DNA of 64,000 nucleotides from Latrodectus hesperus (Eukaryota > Arthropoda > Arachnida > Araneae > Theridiidae), in assembly GCA_037975125.1 (NCBI GenBank), contig CM075857.1:42276436-42340435 (forward strand), written 5' to 3'. The translations under genes and the position numbers were made by a program. This document shows positions 12,601-26,000 of the stretch, one piece after another. Numbering within the stretch: position 1 is the stretch's first letter; every line of letters starts with the position of its first letter. The notes beneath the pieces are model-generated. The model saw only the letters and a list, made by a program, of their open reading frames with translations. It made no database searches and was not told where the DNA came from.

Positions 12601-14721
12601 GACATATTTTTCTTTTGTACTGCACATGTTTTATTTTTCCTTTTACATTAATACATTTGTCGCTATTTTTTTATTTACCTTCTTTATTTCTTTTAATTTA
12701 AAATTTGCTCCGTAACTTAATAGCTTTTGTTTCTATATGATCTATGAATTTGAATATTTTCAAAGTGAAATAGCTCAGGTTAAGATAGAATGTGAAATGA
12801 CGTTAGCCAATTGCATCTGTAATATCGTTCCAAGGAACTGAATTTGTTCTTGTCCGCAACTGGACAATGCTGATCATAGTTGAAATACATCAATAATGTC
12901 ATGGTGCCATCTGTTATCTATTTTATGAATTGTAAACAGAATTTCTTTCAAAACTTTATTGTAGACTTTTCTGATGAAGAATGTTTTTTTTATCAGAATA
13001 TCTATAGTGGCGTATAATACACACAACGAAATTGGAAACTTTTTTAACACCTAATCCACAGATTATATACAGGATACAGTATATTTTTATTTAAAATAAA
13101 ATACTATTTTATTGTATTATAAAGACCATGCAAGAATATGTAATTATGATGTAACATACATTTCTAGTACCTTTTTAAATATTTCACAATTACTTTTATA
13201 AAAAAGTTTGTTACAATCTCAAATGAATTCAATTTTCATGATTGAAAATTGCATTAAAACATGATTTCAGAATAAAATTTTAAAATTACAATGTGGATTA
13301 TAAGGTTTAAAATTTAAAAAGATGCATTATCAAAGTTCAAATTATTATTTTTTTAGTATTCTCGTTTTTGTGAATTTATGGGACAACAAAATCAATCCAT
13401 ATTATTTATCAAAATATATTTTAAAGTGAAATATTGCACAGAATACTCTTATTTCCTATAAAAAGATACATGAAAATTCACATTTATTAAAATTAGTAAA
13501 TGTTTTATAATTAACACATGTTTGAAAGAATTTAGTACTCACTGTGCATTACACATTAGGCATTAAAGTAGAAATAAACTTTGGTTTGCTTAAAAGTCAT
13601 TTTGTTTCATCATTGATAAATAATATTTATTAAGTTTTATGTATTGCAGGCCAAACTTAAAAAAATATATTTAAGTATTATTAAATAGCTTTAGAATTAT
13701 ATTCTTAAATGTACCTTCAAATAATTTCTTTAAAGTCACATTCAATAATTTTTTTGACTAGGAAGTTTGATTTTTTTATACAGTTAAAAATTTGGAGATA
13801 AGTTATATCCATCAATTCATTGTGTCTTAGATTATATTTTTAATTGATACATCTGATTTTATAAAATTGTTGTCTGAATTTAAAATTTTTTAAACGAAAT
13901 CATTTATTTGCTTTTTTATATTTTAACTTAACAAAGTCTAACATTGATTCCAGCATTTATCTTTCTCAATTATGTAATTTTTCTTTAAATTTTAAACAAG
14001 ATTATGTACAGGAAATATGTAATTCTTAAATAATACACTTTGAATAAAATCCTGTTACTAAAAAATTGCCATTTTTTCTTATAGTTAATTTTTAATTTCT
14101 AGAAATTTTGTCATTAACCTAGATATACTAATGAAAGTATATTTTTTATGTTTATTGTAATTAAATCTTGTATAATGGGAACTTTCTCTTTTTTTTTCTA
14201 TTGATAACTGATGTACTGTATTTTGATTTTCATTGATTCTTTTTTTATTTAAGTGATTTATATTTTTTATTAAATTTAATAATAAAAAAAGAAAAAATAT
14301 ATAATATAATACTTGGCATATATTTATTACAGTGAAAATTTTAAAATTAATAATCCAGAAGAAGTAGAGAAAAAAGAATGTTAAATATTTGTTTATTTTT
14401 TATGTAAATCACTTAATTTCAAACTTTCTGATAATTTCAGAGGGCTGTTTACAACTTAATCCTGTTGATAGGCCTACTGTGAGTGAAATTTTAGACAGGT
14501 TAAGGGAAATCGCTGAAGCAAGGCATACAAATTTGCATGCACCATTAAATATTGGACAACCAATGGGAAATGATTCTAGTCCTGGTAAATTTTTAATTCA
14601 TTTAACCAAATATTCAAATTGATATGTTTAAATTTGGATTTGACAATATGACTTTTTTAAATTTATGAAATCTTTTGACAAAAATGACTAACAAAACTAA
14701 ATGAATATTGAATTTTATTCC

Positions 14722-14816
<95 letters not shown>

Positions 14817-17800
14817 CGAAAGCAACTTTAATAATTCAAGGACCATTTAAAATTTGAATTCAGCATTAGAATAATTCAGATTTATAATTTATTTTAGAAG
14901 TGATGTTTAATTGGATGAAATTTTTGAAATTATATTTTAATTTGTAAATATTACAAAGTTCACTCCTTTTTAAGTGTATTATCAAGTATACCTTTATAAT
15001 TAAGAGTTAAAATTAATTTCAGTGAAGCATATATATTTTTTGGTATATTAAATATTAGGATTTCATTTTTCATTCTTTTATGGAACTTTCACCGACATTA
15101 AGCTTTCTTGCTGTAGAAAGATTCCCATTTTCATTCACAAATTATATGGATTTAAAACATGTACTGAATTTTTTTTTATTTGGCTTGATGCATGTATATT
15201 TAAAAGAACTCCTGATTATATTTCAACTGAACCAAATGTAATTTACTAAGTCTCAAAACATTGGTTGAATTTAGTGATTGTTGTTAAGAAAATGTTTTAC
15301 AGTTGATTCCATAAAATTCATTCTGATTAAAAGAGTGTATTTACCTGATTTGGATTATAAAAAAATGAATAAATAAAAATTCTTTGGCACACATGCATTT
15401 AATGCAATTTACTGAATTTGTGAAATTACTAATTTCAACATATATTAATATACTCATATCTTGTTAGTTCAGTGTGTCATTGTTCAAAACTTGTTAAATC
15501 CTTTAAATGAATAATTTCAAAAACTTAAAATACCAGACTGGTATAGTCTGCATTTCTTTGTGAAGGAAAGGCCATATATTATGTATAGAGAACAGGTTAA
15601 AATTATAATAAATTTTAAAATTACTGTTCACTTTGTTTTTTGGAATATTTAGTATCTGCAGAAAGTTGTTTTTCCATTGCCTTCTAATTTACTCATTATT
15701 TGATAACTTTAAAACTTGTTCAAAAAAATTTATATTTAATCAGTTGATCTTTTTTTTGTTTATTATATGAATAGTTAAAATAATTCCATGCTTAAGAAGT
15801 CTACTAGATTTTTGAATAATTTTATGATTCAAGTTTGATCAAATTTATCAGGGCAATACTAATATTTATAGAAATTGCTTGACAGAAAATTCTGAATATA
15901 AATAATTTATCCATATATATTTGCATGAAATATTTATATTTCGAATTTTTATTGCAACATATGTAATGTAATTTTACACATGTATGAAATAGCTATCACA
16001 CATAAAATAAAATACTTACTAAATATTGTGTTGTAGTTTTACAATTTTTATAATGTGAAATTATGAAACTAAAGTTTATAATTATATTTTTGTTTTAATG
16101 TGAAAAAGTGGAGGATTTTTAAGTGACACATTAATTACATTTTTAAATATTTTGTGAATTCAAAAATTGTGGAAATAAAAAAGAAATACATTCTATATTT
16201 TTGCAACATTTTATTATTTTTATTAAATTTAGACTAAATAATCAACATGTAGGAATTTTATTAACAATTTATTAGACTCCAAAAATAGAAAATAATAGTT
16301 TTTATTATTGCTCCTCCCCAAGAAAAATATGGTTGTTTTCATGAAACTTTTTTCCAGTTCACGTTCCAAATACGAGTCTACAAAATGATCATGTCAGTTC
16401 ATCATCTGGACCACCTCCTCCCAGACCACCACCCCCATCAGCTCAAGTGGACCCTTCATATCAACAAACAAATAATGTTGCTGCTGGTGGCAGCTTGTTT
16501 GGTTCCTTGAGAGGTGGGGCTGGTAGTTTCCTAAAAAATCTCAAGGAGCAATCTTCCAAAGTGATGCAAACTGTTCAACAGTGAGTATTTCCTTATTCAT
16601 TTTATTATTCTTGCTAAATGCTAGATTGGGAATAATTTAAAATATACCAAAACAGTCATGGGAACATAAAGGAATTTACTTAATATATATAATAACTTTT
16701 TTTAACATAAAATATTCAGCTAATATGATGTGTGTATTAAGAATCATAATAGTGTATTTTGTTTATTATTAGTAACTTAGCTTCTACTCCATAAAAAAGG
16801 ATTACTTGTATATTATAAATGCATGCAAAATATTCATTAAGAAATAAACTCTTGGTTGAGTTGAATTATTAGAATGAAATAATGTGAATGTGACAGAACT
16901 TCTGGAATGAAAATAATTGAGATTTTAAATTATTGTTATCTATTATGTAGTGGATCGACCATCCTATTTGAAATTTTTGAAAAATCTTTGCTTTTTATAG
17001 GTAAATATATATCTAAAAATATTTTTAAGATTTTTGTTATTTGCTAAATTTCTTGTTAGAATTTAAAATGTAATGTCCTTTATGTGGACATGATTTTTGA
17101 ATAGCAAGCTTTCTGTTCAGAATATCGCTGTTATAAGTTGTGAATGTAATAAAAATCAACAAATAATAATTTTCAAACAATGCCTTTAAGAATAAAAAGT
17201 AATATAATTCGATATTTGAACTCAAATCAGCAACTGAAGAAATTTGAAACAAATCATTATCAAATATGAGGAAACATTTGGTATTGGAAATATATTTCAC
17301 TCATTTACTTTTAAAAACAAATTGTATTAACTATTATGCTATCTAAATTATTATTTTTTTAATTTTTGATCTTTTACCACCAAGTTGTTTGTTAAAGTGA
17401 GAAAATTGTTTGTATTCATACTGTTCATATTTAAAATAATGTTCTGTTATATATCTCTTCACCTTATTTAAATGTTACCTTATGCATACTTTTTTGCACC
17501 ACATATTTGCTACAAGTAATTAATCCCATATTCATAAAATCTGTGATTGTATTTTTTTAATTTTGCGTAATATAACTTGCAGTTGAATGTTTCTTTATAT
17601 AAAAAATAATTTGCTAAGCGAAACCTTAAAACTTTTTATTTAAAAAAAAAAGGCTTTTTTATATTTTTGTAAAATTTTATAGCAGATTTATTAAATTTTC
17701 CATAATGCATTTATATCAATTTCATTAAAATAATTATGAAATTGATGTACTCTTGCAGTTTATTTACTCATAGTTCTTAATAATTTTACTCTTTTTTGTA

Positions 17801-20800
17801 GATCTATTGCTCGCCAAGATTTGGACTTTAATTATATAACTTCAAGGGTTGCTGGTTAGTATATTTTAAAGATTTACTTTAAGTAATTTTTATTTACACA
17901 TTTTTTAATTTTGATATTTTAGTTTTTGAAACTTTTTGAAAATATGATTTTATAATATTTTTAATTTTCATTTCATAGAAATAAGTTACACATAAATGCA
18001 CTTTACTTAATATTTAAATCTAACATGTGTGTAATGTATAATCTAATGTAAGTCAAAAATATCTTTTGAATTTTTGCGGCAGAAGTTAAAAATATTCCAT
18101 AATTTCTATTAACTAAATGAAATCAAAATAACATCTCATTAGAAGAAAAACAAAAGTTCATTGTTACATTGTTTTAAATAAAAATAAAATCTTATCCAGC
18201 ATATAAATCATGCTTTTAAGGTTTTTATATGGAAGATAATTTATTTGATAACAAAAGTTTGTGTTCATTTATTTTTTAGAATAAGATAATGAAATAATAC
18301 AATTTATATTTCAAAAATTACAAAAAATTGGTGAGTTATTCATAAAATTTTAATTATTTAAAAATATATTGATGCAATGCCTGTATTTTAATTGCTTTTA
18401 GTACTTTAAAATCTGGTGAACTTTTTTATTTTGGAGTATTTGTGGAAATCTTTTTGAAAATCAAGCATTTTTTACTGTTATGTATTTGTTTTGAAAATAA
18501 TAATATTGTCTTCAATAATTAATATTTTTCTACATTTTAGAAGATTAACATTACATTAAATACATTCCATGTTTTTCTAAATCAAAAGAAAAGAATAATT
18601 CAAAGCGGGATGTGATAAATATGTGCAAAGGATGCATTTCTTATAAATTTTCATGCAAGCAATTTTGAAAATAAATTGAAATTTTGAAAAGAATTGATGT
18701 TTCATTTTTAGCTTAATTTTTTAATTTAGTACCTGAACTTTTTTAATTGTTAATAATTATTGTATTAACAATTATACTATTGTATTTAGATAATTTCTAT
18801 TTGTTTTAAATTTTCCTTTACTTTTAGTGATGTCTTATCCTGCTGAAGGATTAGAATCTACTTATCGAAATCATGTAGATGATGTGCGAGGTCTTCTAGA
18901 TTCTAGACATCCTGGACACTATGCAATATACAATGTATCTGGACGTGCTTATTCATCTGTGAAGTTCAATGCTAAAGTCAGTGAAGCTGGATGGCCAGCT
19001 AAAAAATCCCCTCCTCTTAACACTCTGTTATCCTTGTGTCGAAATATGTACTTATATTTAAAACAGGATCCAAAAAATGTCTGCATAGTACATTGCCTTG
19101 TAAGTACTTTTATGCTATAAAATGAGTTTGTGTCAATTTATACAACTTAACATCACAAATGGAATTATTTACTATTTTATCAGCCATATATTAATTTTAT
19201 GATTAATTAAAAATAATTATGCATCTTTTTTTAATATTTAAAATATACTAATTGAATGGAATAAACATTTTTTGTTGCTAAACTTTTTTTTATTGAAATA
19301 TTTATTCTCCTTATTTTTTAAAACTATAATGTGTTGCTTAACCTAGGTTTTGCATCAATTTAAAATGATTTCATTATTAAATGATAAATATTAACTAATA
19401 TTGGAAAAGTGCATTGTGAACTTAATTTTTAACTTTTGTTTCAAAACTTGAATTTTTTTAAAAAAAAGTATTGATAGTAGCAGTTATTAAACATTGTAAT
19501 TATCTTTACAATTCAGGATGGCAAATCATCATCTGCAGTTCTTGTATCTGCTTTTCTTGTGTTTTGTAAATTGTTTAAGAAACCAGAAGAAGCTCTACAG
19601 TTGTTTGCTTTGCGTAGATGTTGTGTCAATATGGTTCCTTCACAATTAAGGTGCAGTAAAAAAAATTTTTTTTTCACAAAATTTTTAGTTTTAAAATTTT
19701 GATTTAAATTTTTTTTGTTTAATTCATAATTTGTGTGTATAAGAAATTGTGTTCAACTTTACTAGCAAAAGATTAATATTTTGGCTTATATATTAAACAG
19801 AAAGAGTATTTTTAATTTAAAATAAATTGTTAAATTTTTTTAACATATCCCAAACAACCACAAAGATCCACACGACGTCTAAGAGATATGTCCTAGACAT
19901 TTTATTGGATATCGTTTTGTCTCTGAGATGTCCACACGATATCCAAATATCTACGGCATATCCACCAGTTATCCAAAGGGTCGTAGCAAATAGATGTCAA
20001 GTGGATATTCGGATATTACGACATCTAGTGGATGTCGCTTAGAGATTTTGGATTACCCTTGGATATACGTTAGATATTTATTAGATATCTCAGAGATGTT
20101 TTGATATTCATGGGATATCCATTTGTAATTAAATACGATCTCTTTGAGATATCTAAATGAAATCTGATTGGATTTCATTTGGATATCTGTGTGTTTATTT
20201 TTCAGAACTTTTAAATTTTCCATGTTCGAAAATTAAAATAGAGTTGTATTTTTTTTTACTTATGAAATTTTTCTTTTAAATAAATAGGATCGTTTTTTAG
20301 CAAAATACTTACAAATATGTAATTTTTATAAAACTCATTCAAAATTTAATGATTGAATATATATTTTTGCACAGAATGAAAAAATATAAATTTTACGTTG
20401 TTTTGAATATTTTTTTTATTAATAATTTTATATACAAATTTTTTCTCTAACACTTTGTTAAACCCAAGTTAAATTATTTTTTTTGTAAATATTGCTTGTA
20501 TTTTTTTCTTACAAATAGACGGTCTTTATAACATTACTTACTCTGCTAGTACTCTGAATGTTCTTTTCCAATCCCTAATGGAAATATTTTTGATGTCTAA
20601 ATAAAGAAATTTTTGATTTTGAAACTAAAAATCATTTTATTTACTAGTTTACACATGGTAATAAACTTATATCTGAAATCAAAACATCAAATGTTTGAAT
20701 TTTAATTTCTGAAAATATATTTTAAAAAAATTGCAGAAATGATTGAATTTGAATTCATATTTGTAAACTAAAATAGAATAGTTTTAACAAAGAAAAACAA

Positions 20801-23003
20801 ATTCTCTCTTAAAACCCCAGTGACTAAATATATATGCTGAGTCTTAAATAATAAAGTATTTATATAGTTTTTCAATTTTTGGTTAGAACACATTTGTCTT
20901 AGAATATATTTTAAGTGTTTACTATCAACCTGAAAGGTATCAAAACAAAAACCTAAGTATTCTTAAACAAAGCTTAACTTTTAAAAGTAACAGCTAGGTA
21001 TAATGATTTGATATTTTTGTATTACTTATTTTAAGAGTGGTTTGTTTTGCCTAGTGCAACAAAATTATTTATTTTTGCTATCTTTAAAAAAGCTGCTACT
21101 AAGCATTTTAAACTTCTTACACTTTAATTTTTTAATCTCGATTGATGAATCTTTAGTTTTAAAAACTTTCACTTTCTTATTGAAGCTCTTTTGATAGATA
21201 TCTGAAGCTTGATTAATAGGATATTGCATAATTAGAATAAGTTCATAGAAAAATACAGTATAATTTATTATAAAATTTATGATTATCTGTTTTTTCCATG
21301 TACATATTGTTTGACAAATAATGTCTTCATTTTAAATAAATAAAAAACTTAATGCAATCCATCTGAGAATGCCACAAGCTGTTTGCTTTTTTTCTCATTT
21401 TTACTGTTATCTATTATTTCTGCCCATTAAATGATGCAATTTTTATTATACCATATAAAGCTAGTTAGTATGTACCATTAGAGTCTAAAGTAAATATTTA
21501 AGCTATATATGAAGATTGGTTGGTTAGGTTTTTGGCGCTAAGTCCTAAAAAGGACATGTTGCGTCAGATCTGTATGAAGAATATATTTATTAAATACTTT
21601 TAATAAAATTATTCACCTGTACAAATTTTGAATACTTAAAAAAATTATGCTTCATTAATATTTGATCGAATACTAAGCAGCTTACATTAAAAAATAACCC
21701 ATATTAATATGTTGCATTAGGATCAATGAACAAGAAAGGAAGTTTATGTTAAAGAAAAAGAGCAATGTTTATTTTTACAAGAATTAAACAAGTGATTGAG
21801 AATTTTCTTGAATACAATTATGTTTGCTACATCTTGCTTTGGCATGTCTAAGCCAATTTTTAATTGCCAACTCTCTATCTGCATCAGTGGCAGGTCCAAT
21901 CAAGGAAGGATTTTTTCGGGCAGCAGCTATGAAATAGAAAAAAATATTTATTAATTCAAAAATAATTAAAATATGCACTAAATTTTCATAATTCAAGCTC
22001 ACTTTGTCGGCTGCATTCCATGATATGCAGCAGAAAGCAAAGGAACAAGACTATAGAATGAAGTCCTAAGTCTAAGTTATTAAGAATCATTAAGCCTAAG
22101 TTAACAGAAGAACTAATTAACAGAAAAATCAAATAAAGTTTTAAAATAAGATTAATATTGATAATCTTAGAAAACTTTTTCCTGGGTTGCATGTCAGAAT
22201 TACTTCCTAGCTCCTAATAAACATGAATGTTCACTGTCATTCACATAAATAATTCATTAATCAAACATTTTCATCCTCTGATAAATGTTTTTTCCAATAA
22301 TAGTTTTACATCAAGGTTTTTAAATAACCATCAAAATAATTCAAAATATATCAAAGAAAAAATAAAATACAATATATCACAGTATATATAATTTAATTTA
22401 TAACAAACTGATGTAAAAACTCTTAAAAGATTTGGAATAGTAACCAAATTAAAAATAAATAAAAGGATAACAATCCTAAACAAAGTACATTTATCAAATA
22501 AGTGAACTGATCTCTTATTGATATGATTCTCTATCTACCCAGATAAAAAACTAATTCTAAAATTATGTTCAATACACAGTTCAAATAAGCATTGCCTGTC
22601 TTAGCAGTGATTTATATTCAAAATAAAGAACAGTCATTTAATTCAAATATCGAGAGAATGATATTGAGAAGCTATTGACATACCAAATACAATTTCACAT
22701 AATCCGAGACTAGAAAAAACTTCTTTTCCTTTCGCACCCAGCCAGCTATAATTTTGGGCAGTAAAATCAGTCATTAATTTCTTCATAATGCGTTTTACAG
22801 TTGAATCAACTGTGTGGCCACCACAATCGGAAAGTCTGAATCTAAAAGAAAATTTAATCACAAATTTGATTTTTGAATATAATAAACATTTACTCAGCAT
22901 GGAAAAAATAATACCAAACAATCTTTTATAGTTTCATCTTTTAAAGAAATTTCTATTTTCTGCAAATCTTCACTTGAATTAATTGGAAACTTTACTGGTA
23001 GCT

Positions 23004-23081
<78 letters not shown>

Positions 23082-26000
23082 TATTATATATACATATATA
23101 CCATTTTTTTTTCTTTTTCAATAATTTATGTAAATTTTCTGTCACATAAATTATTCTAGTCTTTTAGAAAAAAATAAAACATATCGTAAAAATATTTTTA
23201 AAAAATTTTTGCTTTTCTTTTTAATTTTTTTTATTAACTTATATAAACCATATTTAGTATGCATAGTTTAAAGAAATTTTTATGAAAAATCCTTAAACTT
23301 TTAATTTGTTTTTCTTATTAAAGGTCAGCTTCTTGTAATGTGCTAAAATCTTCAGAAATTTTTGAAATCTGAAATATTCTCTTATAAGTTTTTTCTTTTT
23401 AAGTATTTGCAATGAACATTAAGATAGTTTTTCATCAGTATTTAAAATTTAATGAATAAAAAATTATATTCAATCCAATCTGATTTTATAAATACAATAA
23501 AGCAGTGTTTTTCATTATGTTTTGTTATGAGTCTTAATTGGCTCAACTTAAGTTGCATCATAATATATATTACAAATAAGTTATGGAATAATTTTTTGTA
23601 TTTCTCCCAGTGTATTTCTCTCCTTTATGCTTTGGAAGAAATTCGTTGCAAATAAACTTAAAGTTAAGTCTATTTTGATGGTCTAAACCATGGGTTCCCA
23701 AACTTTTTTTTTCGCGGACCACTTTTTTTATTACTATTTTTATTAAAGTTTTACTATTTTTGGTAGACCCCTTGCTGCTACATTTCTACTGTATTCCCAA
23801 AACTCCTAAAAAATAACACCCTAAATTGGGGGTGTTAGGAAGAAAAAAAGTAGCAGATTTTCGTGTGTCTTATTAAAATAATACTTGTGGTTATACAAAA
23901 TTATGAATATTTATTATTACAAACAATCAACAATTGACAAAAAATCAACTATGAATTCTGAAATGTAAATCAACAATAAAAAATAGTTATACTTTTAATG
24001 AGAAGGATGTACTTGATGAATTGACATCAAATTATCCATATTTGGCTTCAGTTTTGTAAGAATTAATCTCAAATCTCCCAGTTCTGTGATGTTCAATCTG
24101 CTCCTTTTTTTGTTAACAGGTTGGTAACGGCTCTAAAACTTCTTTCGATAAGATATGACGAAGGAAAAACATTATCAAAAATTTTCTCGCAGTTTTCCAC
24201 AGCCCAGGATATTTTTCGGGGATTTCTGCCTGCAGCCAAAATGTTTGATAGCCAGTTTTAAATTTCACCTTCAGTTCCTTATTGGTGCTGAGCTCAAGTA
24301 GCTTCTCTTGTAATACCGCATTTGTCTCTTCCGTTTCATCAAATGTGATGACCCATGGTGGTATTTCCATCATCAGAATATCTTCAAATCTGTTTTTGAA
24401 GTCTTCATGCAGGATATTTAAATGTTGAGCGTAAGTCTGTAAATATCCTCATCAAGACATTCGATCTGTGACAAGTGCAGAAACTGGAAGAATTTGTGCC
24501 GTCTAATATTTGTACTATTATCTATTATTCTATTCAACTGTGTGTTTGAACTGAGTCTCAAATATTTTTGAGTATCTACCTAGTGAATGATGATATCTGC
24601 CTACGTTGATAGGTAAATCAAGCCAAAATTTTTGTTCTTTATTATAAAAACCTGCAATTTTTTTTTTGGACCCCCACTTATAACTTGTGAAACCCCTGTT
24701 TTCTTTTCACGTCTACGTGGACCCCCGTGTGGTCTCCTATGGAACCCTGGGGGTCCACCTGGACCACTTTGGGAACCTATGGTTTAAACTATTTGAGATT
24801 GTGATCCTAAGTTTCATTGTATTCTTAATTATGGCTTGAATTTGTTAAATGGTGTGTTTAAATAATCACTGTATGAACAAGAAAAATTATATATTCATGC
24901 TACTCAACTTTTATGCTACAACTATAACAGTATGGTGATATACTGTATTATTTTTTGGTAGACTTTACTTATGGTAAAAACTTTCAATTTGGAAACATAA
25001 TTAGGTTACAAATGTTTTAAAAATTCATACATAATAGCCTCAGTTTATAGCTTGAAACAGAATCTGATATTGTATGTGATGTAATTTAAGTAATGTCTTG
25101 ATTTTTTTCAACCAAGCAATCCTTTACCACTCTTCTATGTTTATAATGTTATTGTTTTATTACAGTACAAAGATGGTCTCAACAGTACCATTAAATTATA
25201 TTTTTATTTGGCTAAATTGCTTTGATTTTTCAATTTTTGAGACTATAATATTTACTTGATTTCATATTATAGCTTTTTAAAAACATTAGACTTCTATTCT
25301 GTGGAATAGGATTTTATTAAAAAATGTTTTAAATTTATTGGTGACAACTGTTACATGCTTCTTTAGTTAAGCTTCACTTCCCTTTTTTTAATTTTCAAAG
25401 TAGTATAAAATTAAAAATAGTTTTTAATGCAATTTCTTTTGTTTATTTTGGATCAAAAGATAACAATTGTTTTATTAACTTAGGTATATTCAATATGTAG
25501 CTGATATAGTTGCAGAAAAGCCTGTTTACCCTCATTGTAATCCTGTATCTTTTCATTTCTTAAAAATGAAGCCTGTTCCTTTATTTACAAAGTTGAGGTA
25601 AGGATTTATGTTCACTTTTTTTGAAAAATTGAATAAAGAATTTAATATTTAATTTAGATAAAATATGCAAATAATAAAAAATAAACAAATTTGTAAAATT
25701 CTATGCTTTTTGGTTAATATTTAAACAAAAATGTATTAATAAAACTTTAGAAATAATTTTAACGTATTTAAAATTTTTTAGTTTAACATACTTCTATAGA
25801 TACAGAAATTTTTATTATATTTAAGTTTATTAAACATAAAAAAAGTAGTCAGGCTTTGGTTTATATATTATAGTTAACGGATTTGGAGTCTATTGATGAT
25901 TGTGTAGTTAATACTTTTGACAATAAAAAAAAGATATTTATCCTTTTACACTTTTTTTGAAACAGTGAAAACTAAAAAAAATAATAAGATACTACTGACT

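Larger units (their letters stand above)
19651..25483 (+). other. GAK intron 13 (5.8 kb), host of several repeats
   Basis: The largest GAK intron. It contains a GATATC-rich repeat (19.85-20.2 kb), antisense DUF4806-like exons (21.78-23.0 kb), a (TA)n tract (23.0 kb) and a hAT relic (23.69-24.78 kb). The rest is plain AT-rich sequence. Confidence 0.85.

Noticed and set aside
17037..17300. 87-codon minus-strand frame in GAK intron 10
   Set aside because: AT-rich composition, no splice edges and no recognisable motif.
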